A DNA stretch of 64,000 nucleotides. It comes from Salticus scenicus (taxonomy: Eukaryota; Arthropoda; Arachnida; Araneae; Salticidae). The translations under genes were made by a program, and so were the position numbers. Location of the stretch: positions 1,798,001 to 1,862,000 of the forward strand of contig CAWVNO010000515.1 in the NCBI GenBank assembly GCA_963930645.1, given 5' to 3'. Positions 43,146-54,730 of the stretch are shown one piece after another (the first letter of the stretch is position 1; every line of letters starts with the position of its first letter). The notes beneath the pieces are model-generated. The model saw nothing but the letters and a program-made list of their open reading frames with translations, was not told the origin of the DNA and made no database searches.

Positions 43146-44192
43146 ACTAGTATGTTGTGGCCACCACAAGACTTTCTTTAAATTTTTCTAGGCAAATTCA
43201 TTTAGTACAAATAATTTACAAAAACTTTTATTTATTAAAATTATCTATCAAGATGAATGTACACGATTTTCATCTTAGAGAAAATGAACACTAAATACCT
43301 AATGAAACACAGTTTAACAAACATCTTAAAAAATGCGTTTTCATAATGGTCATCTCATATATCAAGTTTTGTACAGTTAAATGCCATAGAAGTTGAAAAA
43401 TAGTATTGCTGTTGTCCGGAAAAATTGCGCTATAACAGCGCAATCTATAGGTAGATATACATCCAAACTGAATCGTCTTATAATGGCTTTCTCACATATC
43501 AAGCGTTGTTTGATTATACTAGAACTTGAGACATAGTTAAACTGAGGAAATCGCTGTATAGCAACGCCCCCTGTTAGGTAATTAGTACGAAAAGTCGCAC
43601 TAACTTATGTCAAGGTGCATCCACATATAAATTTTTATGCAGTTTTGTGCAGTAGTTCTTGACTTACAGCCCTAACTAAAATTGTGAAAATCGCTGCATA
43701 ACAGCGCCACCTGTTGAGTAGTTAACACTAAAAATTGATTGGCACTATATAGCCTCCTCTAAAACTGTAGAAATACCTGTGTGCCACCTGTTGAGTGGTT
43801 GTCACCAAAAGATCATAAGCACTAATTTATATAAAGTTGCATCTATATATGAATTTTTATGCATTTTTGTGCAATAGTAACTGAGATATAGCCTTTCCTT
43901 AAATTCAGGAAGTCGTTGCATAGCAAAGCCACCTGTTGAGCAGCCAAAAGTTGATAGGCACTAATTTAGGTCAAGGTGAATCTACAAATAAAATTATATG
44001 CAATTCTGTGCTGTAGTTCCTGAGATACACTCGCCACAAAAATTTTGTCACACACACAAACTGACAGACAGACATTTTCTAAAAATGGTCAAATCGCATT
44101 CTAAACCCCTCAAAGCGTGTAAATTCACCTAGAACCAGAAGTCGAAAAATTTTTACGATTCCAATACATCTATTGAATACAGAAGAAAGCAG
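43146..44192 (+). mobile_element. 'TGTGGCC' family element, copy 3
   Basis: Starts ACTAGTATGTTGTGGCCACC followed by ACAAGACTTTC; ends CCAATACATCTATTGAATAC then AGAAGAAAGCAG. The interior consists of diverged ~150-bp units with 'GCGCCACCTGTTGAG', 'CATCTACATATAAATTTATATG'-like text and 'GAGATATAGCC'. No ORF. Confidence 0.75.
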
Positions 44193-44213
44193 TAATAATA
44201 GCTTTATATATAT

Positions 44214-44255
<42 letters not shown>

Positions 44256-44276
44256 CGCTTTTAGTACTTTTTGATA
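44193..44276. repeat. poly-A tract and AT-rich spacer
   Basis: An uninterrupted poly-A run of about 32 bases lies at about 44219-44251, between two elements. The ORF on the opposite strand here only reads poly-T. Confidence 0.8.
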
Positions 44277-44488
44277 CAGTCGGCCGCAAAATTATTTTAG
44301 CACTAGCAATAATTCCCATGTAAAAAAAAGTACATTTAACACTGTTTAGTTGAATAAATCCTTGTCGAATCATGGTCTTAGACTGGCTAAGAACATGACT
44401 CGACAAGGATTTATTTAACAAAGCAGTAGTAAGTATACTTTTTACATAGGAATTATAGCTAGCGCTAGAATAATTTTGCTGCCGACTA
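44277..44488. mobile_element. palindromic Tc1/mariner-type MITE
   Basis: About 100-bp inverted arms meet near 44385. The ends are CAGTCGGCCGCAAAATTATT and, inverted, TAGTCGGCAGCAAAATTATT, with TA on both sides (44275-44276 and 44489-44490). No coding capacity; mobilised in trans. Confidence 0.85.
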
Positions 44489-44913
44489 TATATTGAAAAA
44501 TCTTTTTCATCTATAAATAATCACAATTCACAATCTAAAAGCATTTATGTAGATATTTAAAACTTTTTTTTTTTTAACTTGTTTAATTTTTGTATAAAAT
44601 AATGCATCATATAGACAATGTGCTATAATTAGTAATTATCGGCTATAATTAAGACAAAATGCAGATAGATATAATGTATTAAAAATTCAGTTTTCTTTGC
44701 TTTGTGGGACCGTTTTTATTAATTTGGAAAGTGTTTGCAAAGAAAATAAATAAGATGTAATAGGGACAATCACGCCAATTTTGCACATTTTAAATTATAA
44801 GGAATAAAATAAATGAAAGTACAGAATAACTGCGAATATGAAGACAAAAACCTCTTTCTTAAAAATATAGATTTGGGAGTTTTCCAGTTTGATATTTTTC
44901 ATTGGTTTAAAAC
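44489..44913. other. AT-rich stretch with no gene
   Basis: No recognisable feature between the MITE and the hAT element starting at 44914. Confidence 0.4.
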
Positions 44914-45378
44914 TAGGGATGAAACGGATAGTGATTTTGCCGGATACCGGATATCGGATATCCGGAGCTCTTCTGCCTGCCGGATACAGATATCTGGACC
45001 GGATATCCGGCATTAGTTTTGTTTTTTGTTGTGTTGTATATTTCTTTTCTTTTTCTTTATTTTAAAACAATAAAATATAAACATATTTCATATACTATTC
45101 TTTTAAAAACATTTTAAATATAATTTATTTAAACATATTTTTTTAATATTCTATTTATTTGTGCAATATTGCCACGAAGAATAAAATTTTAAGCCTAACA
45201 TACTCATTCCTACACTTGCAATTTTTGGTGAAAAGCACTATCACAAAAGATAGGTTTTGTTCAGAATTATAAAACTAAAACTTATTATTTACATGTTTTT
45301 TAGAATACTATTATTAAAAAAATGAAATAAAATATTTTACTAATATAATCTCAGTTGAAGGGTTATTTTCACATGAAA

Positions 45379-46416
45379 ACTAATATGTTGTGGCCATCAC
45401 AAAACTTTCTTCTACATAATTCTATAACAGAGCCACTTATGGTTTAAATCGTATAAAAGTTTAATCATAGCTTCTCACAATAAATATTTTACAAAAGGAG
45501 TTTATGCAATTTTAATCAACAGATGCTGAGATATACGCTTGTGAAAAATCATAATAGAAGCTCCACCTGTCGGCTGATATACACATAAATAAGGTCAACA
45601 TTTGCTTTCATAATGGTTGTTTTATATATCAAGTTTCATGCACATATGTCATAGAAGTTGGGATTAACTTAGCCTATTCATTGGATAAATTGTAGTGCAG
45701 TATTGCCACCTGTTGGCCGATATACACCTAAAATAAATCGCAGTAGTGTTTCACAATGGCTGGTTCTCTCACATACCAAGTTCTATGCAATTATACACAA
45801 TAGAATAAGAGATATAGCCTTCCCTTTTTGGGGGAAACTTCTGTATTGCAGAGCCACCTACTGGCCAACATGCACCCAAACTGAACCAGCATAATTTCTC
45901 ATAATGCCTTTCCAACATGAAGTTTTGTGTAGTTACATGAAATAGAACCTAAAATATAGCCTTCCCTAAATTGCAGAAAGCACTGTATAACAGCACCACC
46001 TGTAGAGCGACTGGCACCAACATTTGATAGGCACTAATATATGCCAAGTTACATGTACATATATATTTATATGAAATTCTGTGCAGTAGTTTCTGAGATA
46101 TAGCCTTCCTCTAAGTTGCAGAAATCGCAGTATGGCAGCACCACCTGTTGAGCCATTTCCACCAAAAGTTGGTAGGCACTGATTTATGTCATGGTGCACC
46201 TACACATAAATTTATATGTAATTGTAGTACTCAGTAGTTCCGGAGGTACAGTTGAACAGAATTTTTGTCACACACACACAGACATTTTTTAAAAATTGGT
46301 CAAACCAGGTTCTGGACTTCTTAAAATGTGTAAATCCATCAAAAACCAGAAGTTGAAAATTTTTATGAATCCAATACTTTCTTTTGAGACATTTATAAGA
46401 AAACATAAAAGAAAGA
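45379..46416 (+). mobile_element. 'TGTGGCC' family element, copy 4
   Basis: Starts ACTAATATGTTGTGGCCATC followed by ACAAAACTTTCTTCTACAT; the right part contains 'GAATCCAATACTTTCTTTTG' and a degenerate 3' hairpin. Internal ~150-bp units carry 'AGCACCACCTGTTGAGC' and 'GTTGGTAGGCACTGATTTAT'. The right border is approximate. Confidence 0.7.
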
Positions 46417-46579
46417 AGAAGACCCAGACAGCACATCGCCTCCCCAGGATATCTTCAAGATGTCTTCTGGATGAAAAGACATCCCAGAAACGTCTTTAAG
46501 ATGTACTGTGGATAAGTTAAGCCTAACTGTGCTGTTAGGGGAAGAACAAAAAAATAAATAAATAAACCAAAAGCTACAA
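46417..46579. other. short spacer between two family copies
   Basis: No gene; contains a small repeat built from 'CATC(C/T)CAGA' and 'GATGTCTTC' phrases (46440-46510). Confidence 0.4.
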
Positions 46580-47470
46580 ACTAGTATGTTATGGCCATCA
46601 CAAAACTTTCTTCTATGTCTCTCTATATAACAACGCTACATGCTGTTTAACATGCAGAAGAAACATAATCATAGCTGCTTACAATAAAGATTTTAGATAT
46701 TGAGTTTAGTGCAATTTTAATCAAAAAAATTTGAGATGTAACCATCTGGAGAATCACAGAAGGTGAGGAACAGTTGCACCACCTGTTGTTTGATATACAC
46801 CCAAATTAAGCCAACTTTTATTCTCATATTATTTTTATCTTGTTTATCTCTTAAATTTTAAAGATGTTGAGATTTAGCCTTCCTATTCACAGAGTAAATT
46901 GCAACATAATCTAGCCACCTATCGACCAATATGCACCAAAATTGAATCAACATGATGTTTTGTAAAAATGACCCTTTCCCATACTAAATTTTTAGCAATT
47001 ATGCACGAATGAATCTGAGATATAACTTCCCCATTCACAGGAAAATTGCAGCATAGCAGCATCACCTATTGACCGTTATGCACAGAAATTGAATGAACAT
47101 GTTTCATAATAATAGCTCTCCTTGTGACACACTTAGTTAATTTTTTTAATTATACACAGTATAAGCTGAGATATAGTCTTCCTTTAAATGGGAGAAATCA
47201 CAGTATAGCAGGGCCATCTGTTGAGTGATTTGCACCAAAAGTTGATGGGCACTTTTTTTTTTTTTTTGGTAAGATGCAACTATGTATAAATTTATATGAA
47301 ATTCTGTGCATTAACTCTTGAACTGCACAAAATTTTTGTCAGATAGACATTTTCCAAAAATGGTCAAATTGTGTTTTGGTTCCCTCAAAATGCATAAATC
47401 CACCGAAAAGTGGAAGTTGAAAATTTTCACGAATCCAATACTTCCTTCTATTTAATATAGAAGAAAGTAA
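46580..47470 (+). mobile_element. 'TGTGGCC' family element, copy 5
   Basis: Starts ACTAGTATGTTATGGCCATC; ends CCAATACTTCCTTCTATTTA then ATATAGAAGAAAGTA, a clear 3' hairpin (CTTCTAT.../ATAGAAG). The interior has the same ~150-bp units as copies 3, 4 and 7. No ORF. Confidence 0.75.
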
Positions 47471-47728
47471 TAATTCAAAATGAATTTATACTTTTTAGTT
47501 ATTTTATATTTTTATATTCTGTATAGATAAGAAAGAAAATTTTACATTAGCAGGCCTCTCAGCGCTCCTATATTTCCTATATATTTATGAAACCTCCTAT
47601 TTTTCCTATATTTTTTAATTGTCACTTAATATTTCCTATATTTTAGTTTTGACTATTTCCAAATGTCTGATTGAATACACAGTATATGAATTTTAACTCT
47701 AAACCTGGCCAAGGGCAGGGCTGGCGCA

Positions 47729-48144
47729 CAGGGCCTGATTATTCAAAAGGCTCAGGAAGCACAAGCTTCCCCTCTAAAATTTAAGAGGGGGCCCCATAAA
47801 GATTAAAAACATGGTCTTGAATTTTTTGTTTCAGATTTTCACACTGAGATTGAATTTTTTCTGAGAAAGGTTACCTAAAACAAGACAAAACACTCACTAT
47901 TTCGGGAAAAATCTATTATTTAACCTCAAAAGTCTGAATGTTCTTAGTTAAAAAGTTGTATGATTTTAATGTTCTGTGTAGAAACCACCCAGATGTATGA
48001 AAAAAAACAATAATAATAATAAACACACACTATTTTTTGGTCTATAGCATTTTTATATAACAGGAAAACAAGATTTTCCGAAATGAAAGGGGGCCCCGAA
48101 ATGATGCTGAGCTTCCCCTAACTTCAAAGCTTAATCGGGCCCTG
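47729..48144. mobile_element. small hAT-like element with CAGGGCC ends
   Basis: Ends CAGGGCCTGATTATTC and, inverted, CAGGGCCCGATTAAGC, followed inward by GGAAGC/GCTTCC and GGGGCCCC motifs. The flanks GGCGCA and CGCGCA agree at five of six bases. Outside it, the bases CAGGGCTGGCG and AAGGGTACATGACACCCC look like one end of yet another, split element. No ORF in 416 bp. Confidence 0.6.
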
Positions 48145-48237
48145 CGCGCAAGGGTACATGACACCCCTAGGCAAAGAAAAATTTCTGCACCCTTTATTAA
48201 TATATTTTATTAACGCTCCCTATGTTATCATAAAAAA

Positions 48238-49032
48238 ACTAGTTTGATGTGGCCACCACATAACTTTCTTCTATTAATTTTACACAAAATTCATTCAATA
48301 CAAATTATTTATTAAATTATTTTAAAGTATAAATGCAGACAATTTTTATATGATGGAAATATTATATCACTAAATGGCGAAAGAAAGTCAATATTTTGCA
48401 GTTATCAGAAGAAATGCGATTTTTTTTTTTCTAAGTTTTTTTTCGTTAAAAACAAAAAAAAAAACTTTGTTTTAAATTGTCACAGATCTATAGTTCAACC
48501 ATTCATTTTAAAGGTATTCACGGATTCTTTGGAAAGATACCCATACTGAAAATTTACTCCCCCGGGGATATACTTCCCCCAGACGAAGGGATGATCCCAC
48601 ATGCACAAAATTTTTTTCCTAGTTTACTACTACAATTATCAATAATTTATATTATTTTTGCAATCACACATTGAAAATAACTCATTATGTACATTTATAC
48701 GAAATTTTGTCCTATGGTGCAATGTTAAAAATTTTGGAAAAAGGCAATGACAGTGCCACCTGTTGAGCGATTGCTCCCCAAATTTAATCAGCACCAGTTT
48801 ATGTCAGGGTCCAACTAAATACCCAAGTTTGGTTAAATTTCGTTTATTTGTTCGTGAGATACAGCATCCACAAAATTTGTGATACACACACACACAGAGA
48901 CTGACAGACATTTTCTATAAACAGTCAAATCATGTTCAGGACATCCCAAAACGTGTAAATCCATCGTAAACTGGAGTTTGAAAATTTTCATGAATCCAAT
49001 ACTTTCTCTATATATACATATAGAAGAAAGTA
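48238..49032 (+). mobile_element. 'TGTGGCC' family element, copy 6
   Basis: Starts ACTAGTTTGATGTGGCCACC followed by ACATAACTTTCTTCTAT; ends CCAATACTTTCTCTATATAT then ATATAGAAGAAAGTA, forming a 3' hairpin. The interior resembles copies 1 and 2 ('TTCAACCATTCATTTTAAAG', 'CCACCTGTTGAGCGATTGC'). No ORF. Confidence 0.75.
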
Positions 49033-50409
49033 AAAAAGGAGCGTTGTTAAAATGTACTTGTGAGATAAATGCCGCTCCGAAGCACTAAAACGGAAAGTAG
49101 ATAAGAATCGCATTTTTAAAACGTCATCTCCTCCCAAAGAAAAAAGATTTTGGAATCGGGAAGGCAGTGCTTTTCCACTTTGAACGATGCAGTATTTTTC
49201 AACATATATTGAGTTTTTTCCAAGATCCAAAATCTAGGTGTTTCTTACACATAATTTTTTGAACTACCCTTTAACCGTGGCTAATTCTAGGGTTGTTCAC
49301 GCAAGGCTTCGTCAGAAAAGCCTCAGTTTTTTATAACAATGATACACATTTCTTTGAAAAATCTGGACTTTTGATATTGTACAGGGCTGTCACAGAGGAA
49401 TTTAGATATCACTATTTTTAAATAGAGATATTTTTAAAATAGCTATCAACAGATATTCAAATGTAAAATAATTATATTAAAATATAAAAGTTACCCTTTG
49501 TGAGAACCCTGATACTGTATACATAATTTTAATATTTCAGACATAATTTTTGTGTGCATATGTATCTCCTTCCTAAATCAATTCCTATAAAATTCCTGTA
49601 TTTTGAAAAGCCAATTCCTATATTTCCTATAATATTTTTTAGAAATGTCACTTCTAGGCCTGCATTAATTATTAAAATTCTTTAAGTAAGTGAAGTTTTT
49701 CTACAGTACAAAATCAAAAACTTTAAATAACTGATTTCTTTTTTTTTTCCTTATGAACAATATGAAAGTGAAAGTACAGACTTTCTGAAAATTTAAATAT
49801 GTACTTTTATTTGAAGTAATTTTAATTTTTTGGGATATACTATGCAACGCAACAGGGAATTCTAAATTCAGGTGCTTCAGTAAGATATTCCATTAAAAAT
49901 GCAAATTTATATAAATTGGAGGGTTTTTTTTAAAATCCAAATTGAATAGATAGATGGTGCAAGTAATGCTAGGTTTCTGCTAGTATAAATATATGGTCAC
50001 AAAAACAACAGCTTTATTGTGTATGGAAAACTGGATTGTAAATAAACAGGTTCTAGTCAATAAATGCACATTATTTGGCTCATTCTCGAAACAATCTAAC
50101 AGCTTTAACATCCAGGACTAACAATATTACTAAACAATCTAACAACATATTAGCAAAAGACATGAAAACAGAGTTATATATACACTGCAACTGCAGAGAA
50201 TAAATACCATTTTTTCAGTAACGACAATGAACAGTTCTTTTTATTGTTATGGGAAAGATTAAGGGGAATGTTATAGATCACTCTGGAAGAAAAACCTAGC
50301 TAACTCTGTACAAAATTAAAATAGGGCTTCTATATTTCTTAGACCTGAAGCTACTTTTGGCTAAATTTGTTTGCTAATGAGTCCAAAATCGATTTTCGCA
50401 GAAGCCAAC

Positions 50410-50441
<32 letters not shown>

Positions 50442-50667
50442 TTTACAAGCTACAACTGATCTGAAAAAAAAATTAAAAAATTGTCGCAAAATTTGCATCT
50501 GATGGGAGTTTAAGCTTGAATTTTCTCCTTCGGATATCCGGCTTGAAATTGCTGGATATCCGTATCCGGTGTGCTGATATCCGGTACCCCGCCGGATATT
50601 TAAAACTCAGCCGGATAGGCCGGATACCGGATAGTTACCGGATATCCGTTTCATCCCTATTTAAAAC

Positions 50668-51419
50668 TCTACTTCCACTTATATTTTTTTCTTAGCAAAA
50701 GTTGAGATCATGAGAAAATATCCCCTAATTGAGAATTCCCTGAAAAATCTAAGAATTGTCCAATAATTATTTTTTGCTACTTCCTTTCTTCTTGAGCTGA
50801 CACATCTTAATTCTATTTCCTATCTTACCCATTTTATAGAAGAATGTTATTGCGACTCTTTCTTGAAAGGACCCTGCAAGTCCCCTACTGAGTAAACTCT
50901 TAAAATCAGAAAATAAGGCGCTATCTCATCTTTATTGTTGAACCTTGAATAATTGTTATCTGAGACCTTCAAAAGGTCCAGAGACATGGGACTTAAATTA
51001 CAGTAGTGGTGACCGCATTCGCCTTTTGAAGTTAAAAAAAGTAGGAAAAATACGCTTATCATTCTAATAGAACAAGAGAAAAAAAAAAAAAAAAGATTGG
51101 GGAAAAGTTGTTTTTTTGTATTAATGACTAAAATTTACAACCGGCTAATAGTCAAATATCATACGGCACCTACCTCCCACATAGGACAGTATAGTGTCCG
51201 AAATCATTTCTTTGTATTTTCAAAGCAAAAAAAAAAAAAAAAAAAGAAAGAAAGAAAAGAAAAAGTGGGGGTCAGATCTGAAGAGTTTTATCTCAATCAC
51301 CTCTCTCCCAAATGTGCTCCTAGCTTTAGAAACACTTTGTTTTGGATATTACGATGAATGGTCCAGAAAAGAGAAAATATGTGATGCAAGAAATACAACA
51401 GACAAATATCCAAAATTAG
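50668..51419. other. stretch of unassigned sequence
   Basis: No element borders or repeats matching elsewhere in the window were found, apart from poly-A runs at about 51078-51094 and 51227-51245. It may be host DNA next to the candidate exon at about 51420. The short frames here (50847-51062 minus, 51097-51457 plus) have no recognisable domain. Confidence 0.4.
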
Positions 51420-51519
51420 ACTCTCCCCCTCCCCCGATTCCCAAAGCCAAAGTATAAGAATAAAAATACTGAAAAAATATCAACAGATGATTCTACAAAA
51501 TCTATAACAGATAAGGAAG
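51420..51519 (+). CDS. weak candidate host exon
   Basis: An open frame from 51420 (after TTAG) or 51447 (after CCCAAAG) runs to a donor-like GTAAGC at 51520. It would encode a lysine-rich polar segment containing PKYKNKNTEKISTDDSTKSI. The phase does not match the candidate exon at 36271-36363 directly, so a further exon would be needed if both belong to one gene. No homology recognised. Confidence 0.25.
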
Positions 51520-52188
51520 GTAAGCATTAAACTTGATATTTGATTTCTATATCAATTTTTTAAAACATTAAAATGAAAATATATTTCTGATATAGTTTTA
51601 TGTAATTTATATTGATCAAGTAAAAATGACTTTTTAAAAGTAAAAAATAAATAAATAAATAAAATAAAAAATCCATAAATGATTTGAAAACTTTTGAAAA
51701 TTCCTCATTTTGCTATTTAATTACTATTACACTTTATTTATTATTATTGTAATTTTTTAATATTACTTTTTTTAATATTTTAATTGTACATTAAGCTACC
51801 TATATATATATATACACACACACACACACAAAAATAAAGCAGGAATTTTTATGCTTCGCAGTCAGTTAACTGACGTTAAAAGCGTAGGTCTTCTTTCATT
51901 AAAAAGCGCAAAGTACAACATATTCGTAAAGTATTCGTAATACATAATTTCTCTCAGGGTTTTTAATTTAATACTCGATTTAAATGTAAGTATTCGTATT
52001 AAAATAGTTGAATTATACTTTGGTAAAGCTAAATTATTTGTAAATTTTTTTTTTTTTTGTGTTATTGATATTATTATTATTAAATCTTACATTAGATTCA
52101 TAATTATTACTGCTACATATAAAAAATTTAATCAAAATTCAATTATATATAAAAAAATATTTTCAACTTTATTTTTTATTTTATATAT

Positions 52189-52257
<69 letters not shown>

Positions 52258-52821
52258 CACAGAGAGAGAGAGAAAGAATAAAATTCTATTCTATATTCTA
52301 TAAATATTCTAGATATATGTATAAGAAAGGAATACATGCATTTGATATAAGAACTGAAAACCATGTGAAGCAGGCAAAATCGAAACAATTAAAAAAGAAA
52401 TAACAATAAGAAGGAGCAGAGGCCACCACGGCTTAAGACGGTGAAGCAGGTTAAACTAGATTGTTGGGTTCACAACTTTCCCCCAAATTTCAGCAAGACC
52501 GTATGATAACAAAGAGAAAGTTAAATTGAATATTTTTACATTACTATTAGGTGAAAAAAAATTAATATTTTATAATTATTTATAAACATAAACCAAATTT
52601 ATTCAAATTAAATAAGTAATATGTATTACATTTTAGAATAATTATCTCTATGCATAAACCAATTTTATGTAAATAAAATCGAATATATTATATGTGATTT
52701 AGTTTTGGGCATTCATCATTAAGTACAGCTATACTTAATGACGGCCAAATTATCATAATCGTAAAATACATTAATACACAAAAATGATAAGCAGTAGCAA
52801 GCAAGCAGTATGATATATATT
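51520..52821. other. AT-rich stretch with microsatellites
   Basis: Contains TAAA repeats (51647-51667), (TA)n(CA)n at about 51802-51830, and a longer compound (CA)n(TA)n tract at about 52190-52250 followed by (GA)n at 52261-52273. No gene or element border seen. Confidence 0.5.
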
Positions 52822-52912
52822 GTTTTAAAAGCAAAAACAGTTTTATTTAAGAGACAAAAATTTAAGTTAAAATACATTTAAAAAACAAAAAATACATATA
52901 AAAACAATTAAA

Positions 52913-52956
52913 AACTAGACGTTTCGAAACCCGTCCGGGTTTCCTCATCAGTAATT
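52913..52956 (-). ncRNA. hammerhead-ribozyme-like motif, minus strand
   Basis: On the minus strand the order is AATTA, CTGATGA, the stem-loop GGAAACCC-GGAC-GGGTTTC, GAAAC, GTC and TAGTT. CTGATGA and GAAA are the two invariant core boxes, the stem II arms are complementary with one bulge, GTC is the usual cleavage triplet, and AATTA can pair with TAGTT as stem I (one G-U pair). Stem III is reduced to AC/GT without a loop, a form expected to work as a dimer. Cleavage activity is inferred. Confidence 0.7.
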
Positions 52957-53253
52957 ACAACACAATATGAAAACATTACACAAACACTCAAGGAATTTAA
53001 AGTACCGAATATTGAGGATCCAGTACTCATGCTTCATTGATAGTGTGGAGATTCTTGGCAGTGTGCCAGCTCTCAAGTAAAATTCGCGATTTATAATTAT
53101 GAAAAGTTTTCATAATTATAAATCGCGAATTTTACTTGAGAGCTGGCACACTGCCAAGCATCTCCACACTATCAATGAAGCATGCACACTGGCTCCTCAA
53201 TATTCGGTACTCCTTTAAATTCCTTGAGTGTTCATGTAATGTTTTCATATTGT

Positions 53254-53297
53254 AATTACTGATGAGGAAACCCGGACGGGTTTCGAAACATCTAGTT
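53254..53297 (+). ncRNA. hammerhead-ribozyme-like motif, plus strand
   Basis: Mirror copy of the motif at 52913-52956: AATTA, CTGATGA, the same stem II, GAAAC, then ATC and TAGTT. The G-to-A change just after GAAAC alters the short stem III pair and the cleavage triplet becomes ATC, still of the permitted N-U-H type. It may be weaker than the other copy. Confidence 0.65.
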
Positions 53298-53370
53298 TTT
53301 AATTGTTTTTAAATGTATTTTAACTTAAATTTTTGTCTCTTAAATAAAAGAGTTTTTGCTTTTAATATAT

Positions 53371-53722
53371 ATAATTGAGACGGTTTGATGTTTGTGTACG
53401 TTAAATATATTGTTTTGTTTGTACCTGTTAATCATCGTAATTATTATTATTATCATTATTAAATCTGAATCTGAAATCAGACAAATTTCATAATCATATT
53501 TAAGTGTCTTGAAACGACAGAAACGAAACAGCCTGTTTATAAATAAAAACAGAAGTTGGAATGTTGCAAATGTACGTTGCTGACGTTGCAAATGTACTTT
53601 TGTTTAGAGCTTAAATAGTTATTATTAATGTGTCATCATTTATAGAATTAATACATACATTTTTACTACAATTAAGTTAATTTAACAAATTAAATTAAAA
53701 ATAACCTTCATGGTAATAAAAA
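53371..53722. other. AT-rich stretch with no gene
   Basis: Only AT-rich sequence with a short direct repeat of 'TGACGTTGCAAATGTACTT' type at 53560-53600. No feature recognised. Confidence 0.4.
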
Positions 53723-54730
53723 ACTAGTATGTTGTGGCCACCACAAGACTTTCTTCTATATTTTCTTATACAAATTCACTCGGTACTAATAATTTTTTTT
53801 AAACTATTACTTATTAAAATTACTACTATGATGGATGCAGACTTGCAGAAAATCTTGCACACTTTCATCTTGTAGAAAATTATTTTTAAATATCCGAAGA
53901 AAGAAAGTTTTATTATCTACAATTAAACTCTTAAAAAATACGTTTTCATAATGGTTATCTCACATTCAAGCTTTGTACAGTTTTAAACCACAGAAGTTGA
54001 GATATAGCCTTCTCGTTCTTAGGAAAATCTGCAGTATAGCAGTGCCACCTATTGACTCAATCCAAATTGAATCAGCATAATATTTTATAATGGCATTCTC
54101 ATATATCAACATTTGTTTAATTATACGCAATAAAACCTGACATATAGTCTTTCCTTAAATTATGGAAATCACTCTTTAGCAGCGATACTGCTCGGTTGGC
54201 GCCAAAAGTTTATAAGCACCAATTTATATTGGTGAATCTACATATAAATTTATCTGTAATTCTGTGTCTTAGTTCCTGAGATATTGCCTTATTTGAAAAT
54301 ACGAACATCACTGCATAGCAGCATTACCTGTTAAGCTATTGGCGCCAAATATTGCTAAGCACTATTATATGTCGAGGTGCAATTACATATAAATTTATAT
54401 GCAATTTTGAGCAGTAGTTCCTGAGATGTGGCCTTCCCTGAAATTGTGGAAATCATTGTATAGCAGTGTCCCCTGTTGAGCGATATACACCAAAAGTTGA
54501 TAGGTCCTAATTTTGGTCACGGTGCATCTACTTATAAATCTATATGCTATTCTATGTAGTAGTTCCTGTGATAAGGTCACCACAAAATTTTTATCATACA
54601 CAAACAGATATTTTCTAAAAATAGTCAAGTCATATTCTAGAACTCTCAAAATGTGTAAGTCCATCGAAAACTTCAAGTCGAAAATTTTTTCGAATTCAAT
54701 ACATTCTTCTATTGAATGTAGAAAGAAGTA
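53723..54730 (+). mobile_element. 'TGTGGCC' family element, copy 7
   Basis: Starts ACTAGTATGTTGTGGCCACC followed by ACAAGACTTTCTTCTATAT; ends TTCAATACATTCTTCTATTG then AATGTAGAAAGAAGTA. Interior ~150-bp units show 'TTGGCGCCAAAAGTTTATAA', 'AGCAGCATTACCTGTTAAGC' and 'AGTAGTTCCTGAGATGTGG'. No ORF. Confidence 0.75.

Larger units (their letters stand above)
47551..49662. mobile_element. hAT-like element with CAGGCCT ends
   Basis: Ends CAGGCCTCTCAGCGCTCC and, inverted, CAGGCCTAGAAGTGACA, with repeated TATTTCCTATA/TATAGGAAATA motifs just inside both. Outside lie CATTAG (47545-47550) and CATTAA (49663-49668), a possible 6-bp duplication with one change. It contains the element at 47729-48144 and 'TGTGGCC' copy 6. 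No transposase. Confidence 0.6.
44914..50659. mobile_element. 5.7-kb hAT element with TAGGGATGAAACGGATA ends
   Basis: Ends TAGGGATGAAACGGATA, identical in inverse orientation, with a perfect 8-bp duplication TTTAAAAC at 44906-44913 and 50660-50667. Both ends are crowded with CCGGATA/TATCCGG motifs (44937-45012 and 50523-50648), likely transposase-binding clusters. It has no transposase ORF; much of the interior is later insertions, including three 'TGTGGCC' family copies and a further hAT-like element. The parts 45013-45378 and 49663-50520 hold nothing recognisable, apart from a poly-A run at about 50411-50438. Confidence 0.92.
52822..53370. repeat. near-perfect 550-bp palindrome carrying hammerhead-like motifs
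   Basis: Arms of about 270 bp meet at about 53104 (GAAAAGTTTTC) with no spacer. Outer ends read TTTTAAAAGCAAAAAC and, inverted, ATTAAAAGCAAAAACT. Differences between arms are few. Each arm carries a hammerhead-like core, at 52913-52956 (minus) and 53254-53297 (plus). Possible origins are two head-to-head terminal units of a Penelope-like element or a retrozyme, both known to carry hammerhead ribozymes. No ORF is present. Confidence 0.85.

Noticed and set aside
51097..51457. Protein gene with lysine run
   Set aside because: The lysines come from a poly-A tract and there is no domain or conserved wording; only the possible exon at its end is kept as a weak candidate.
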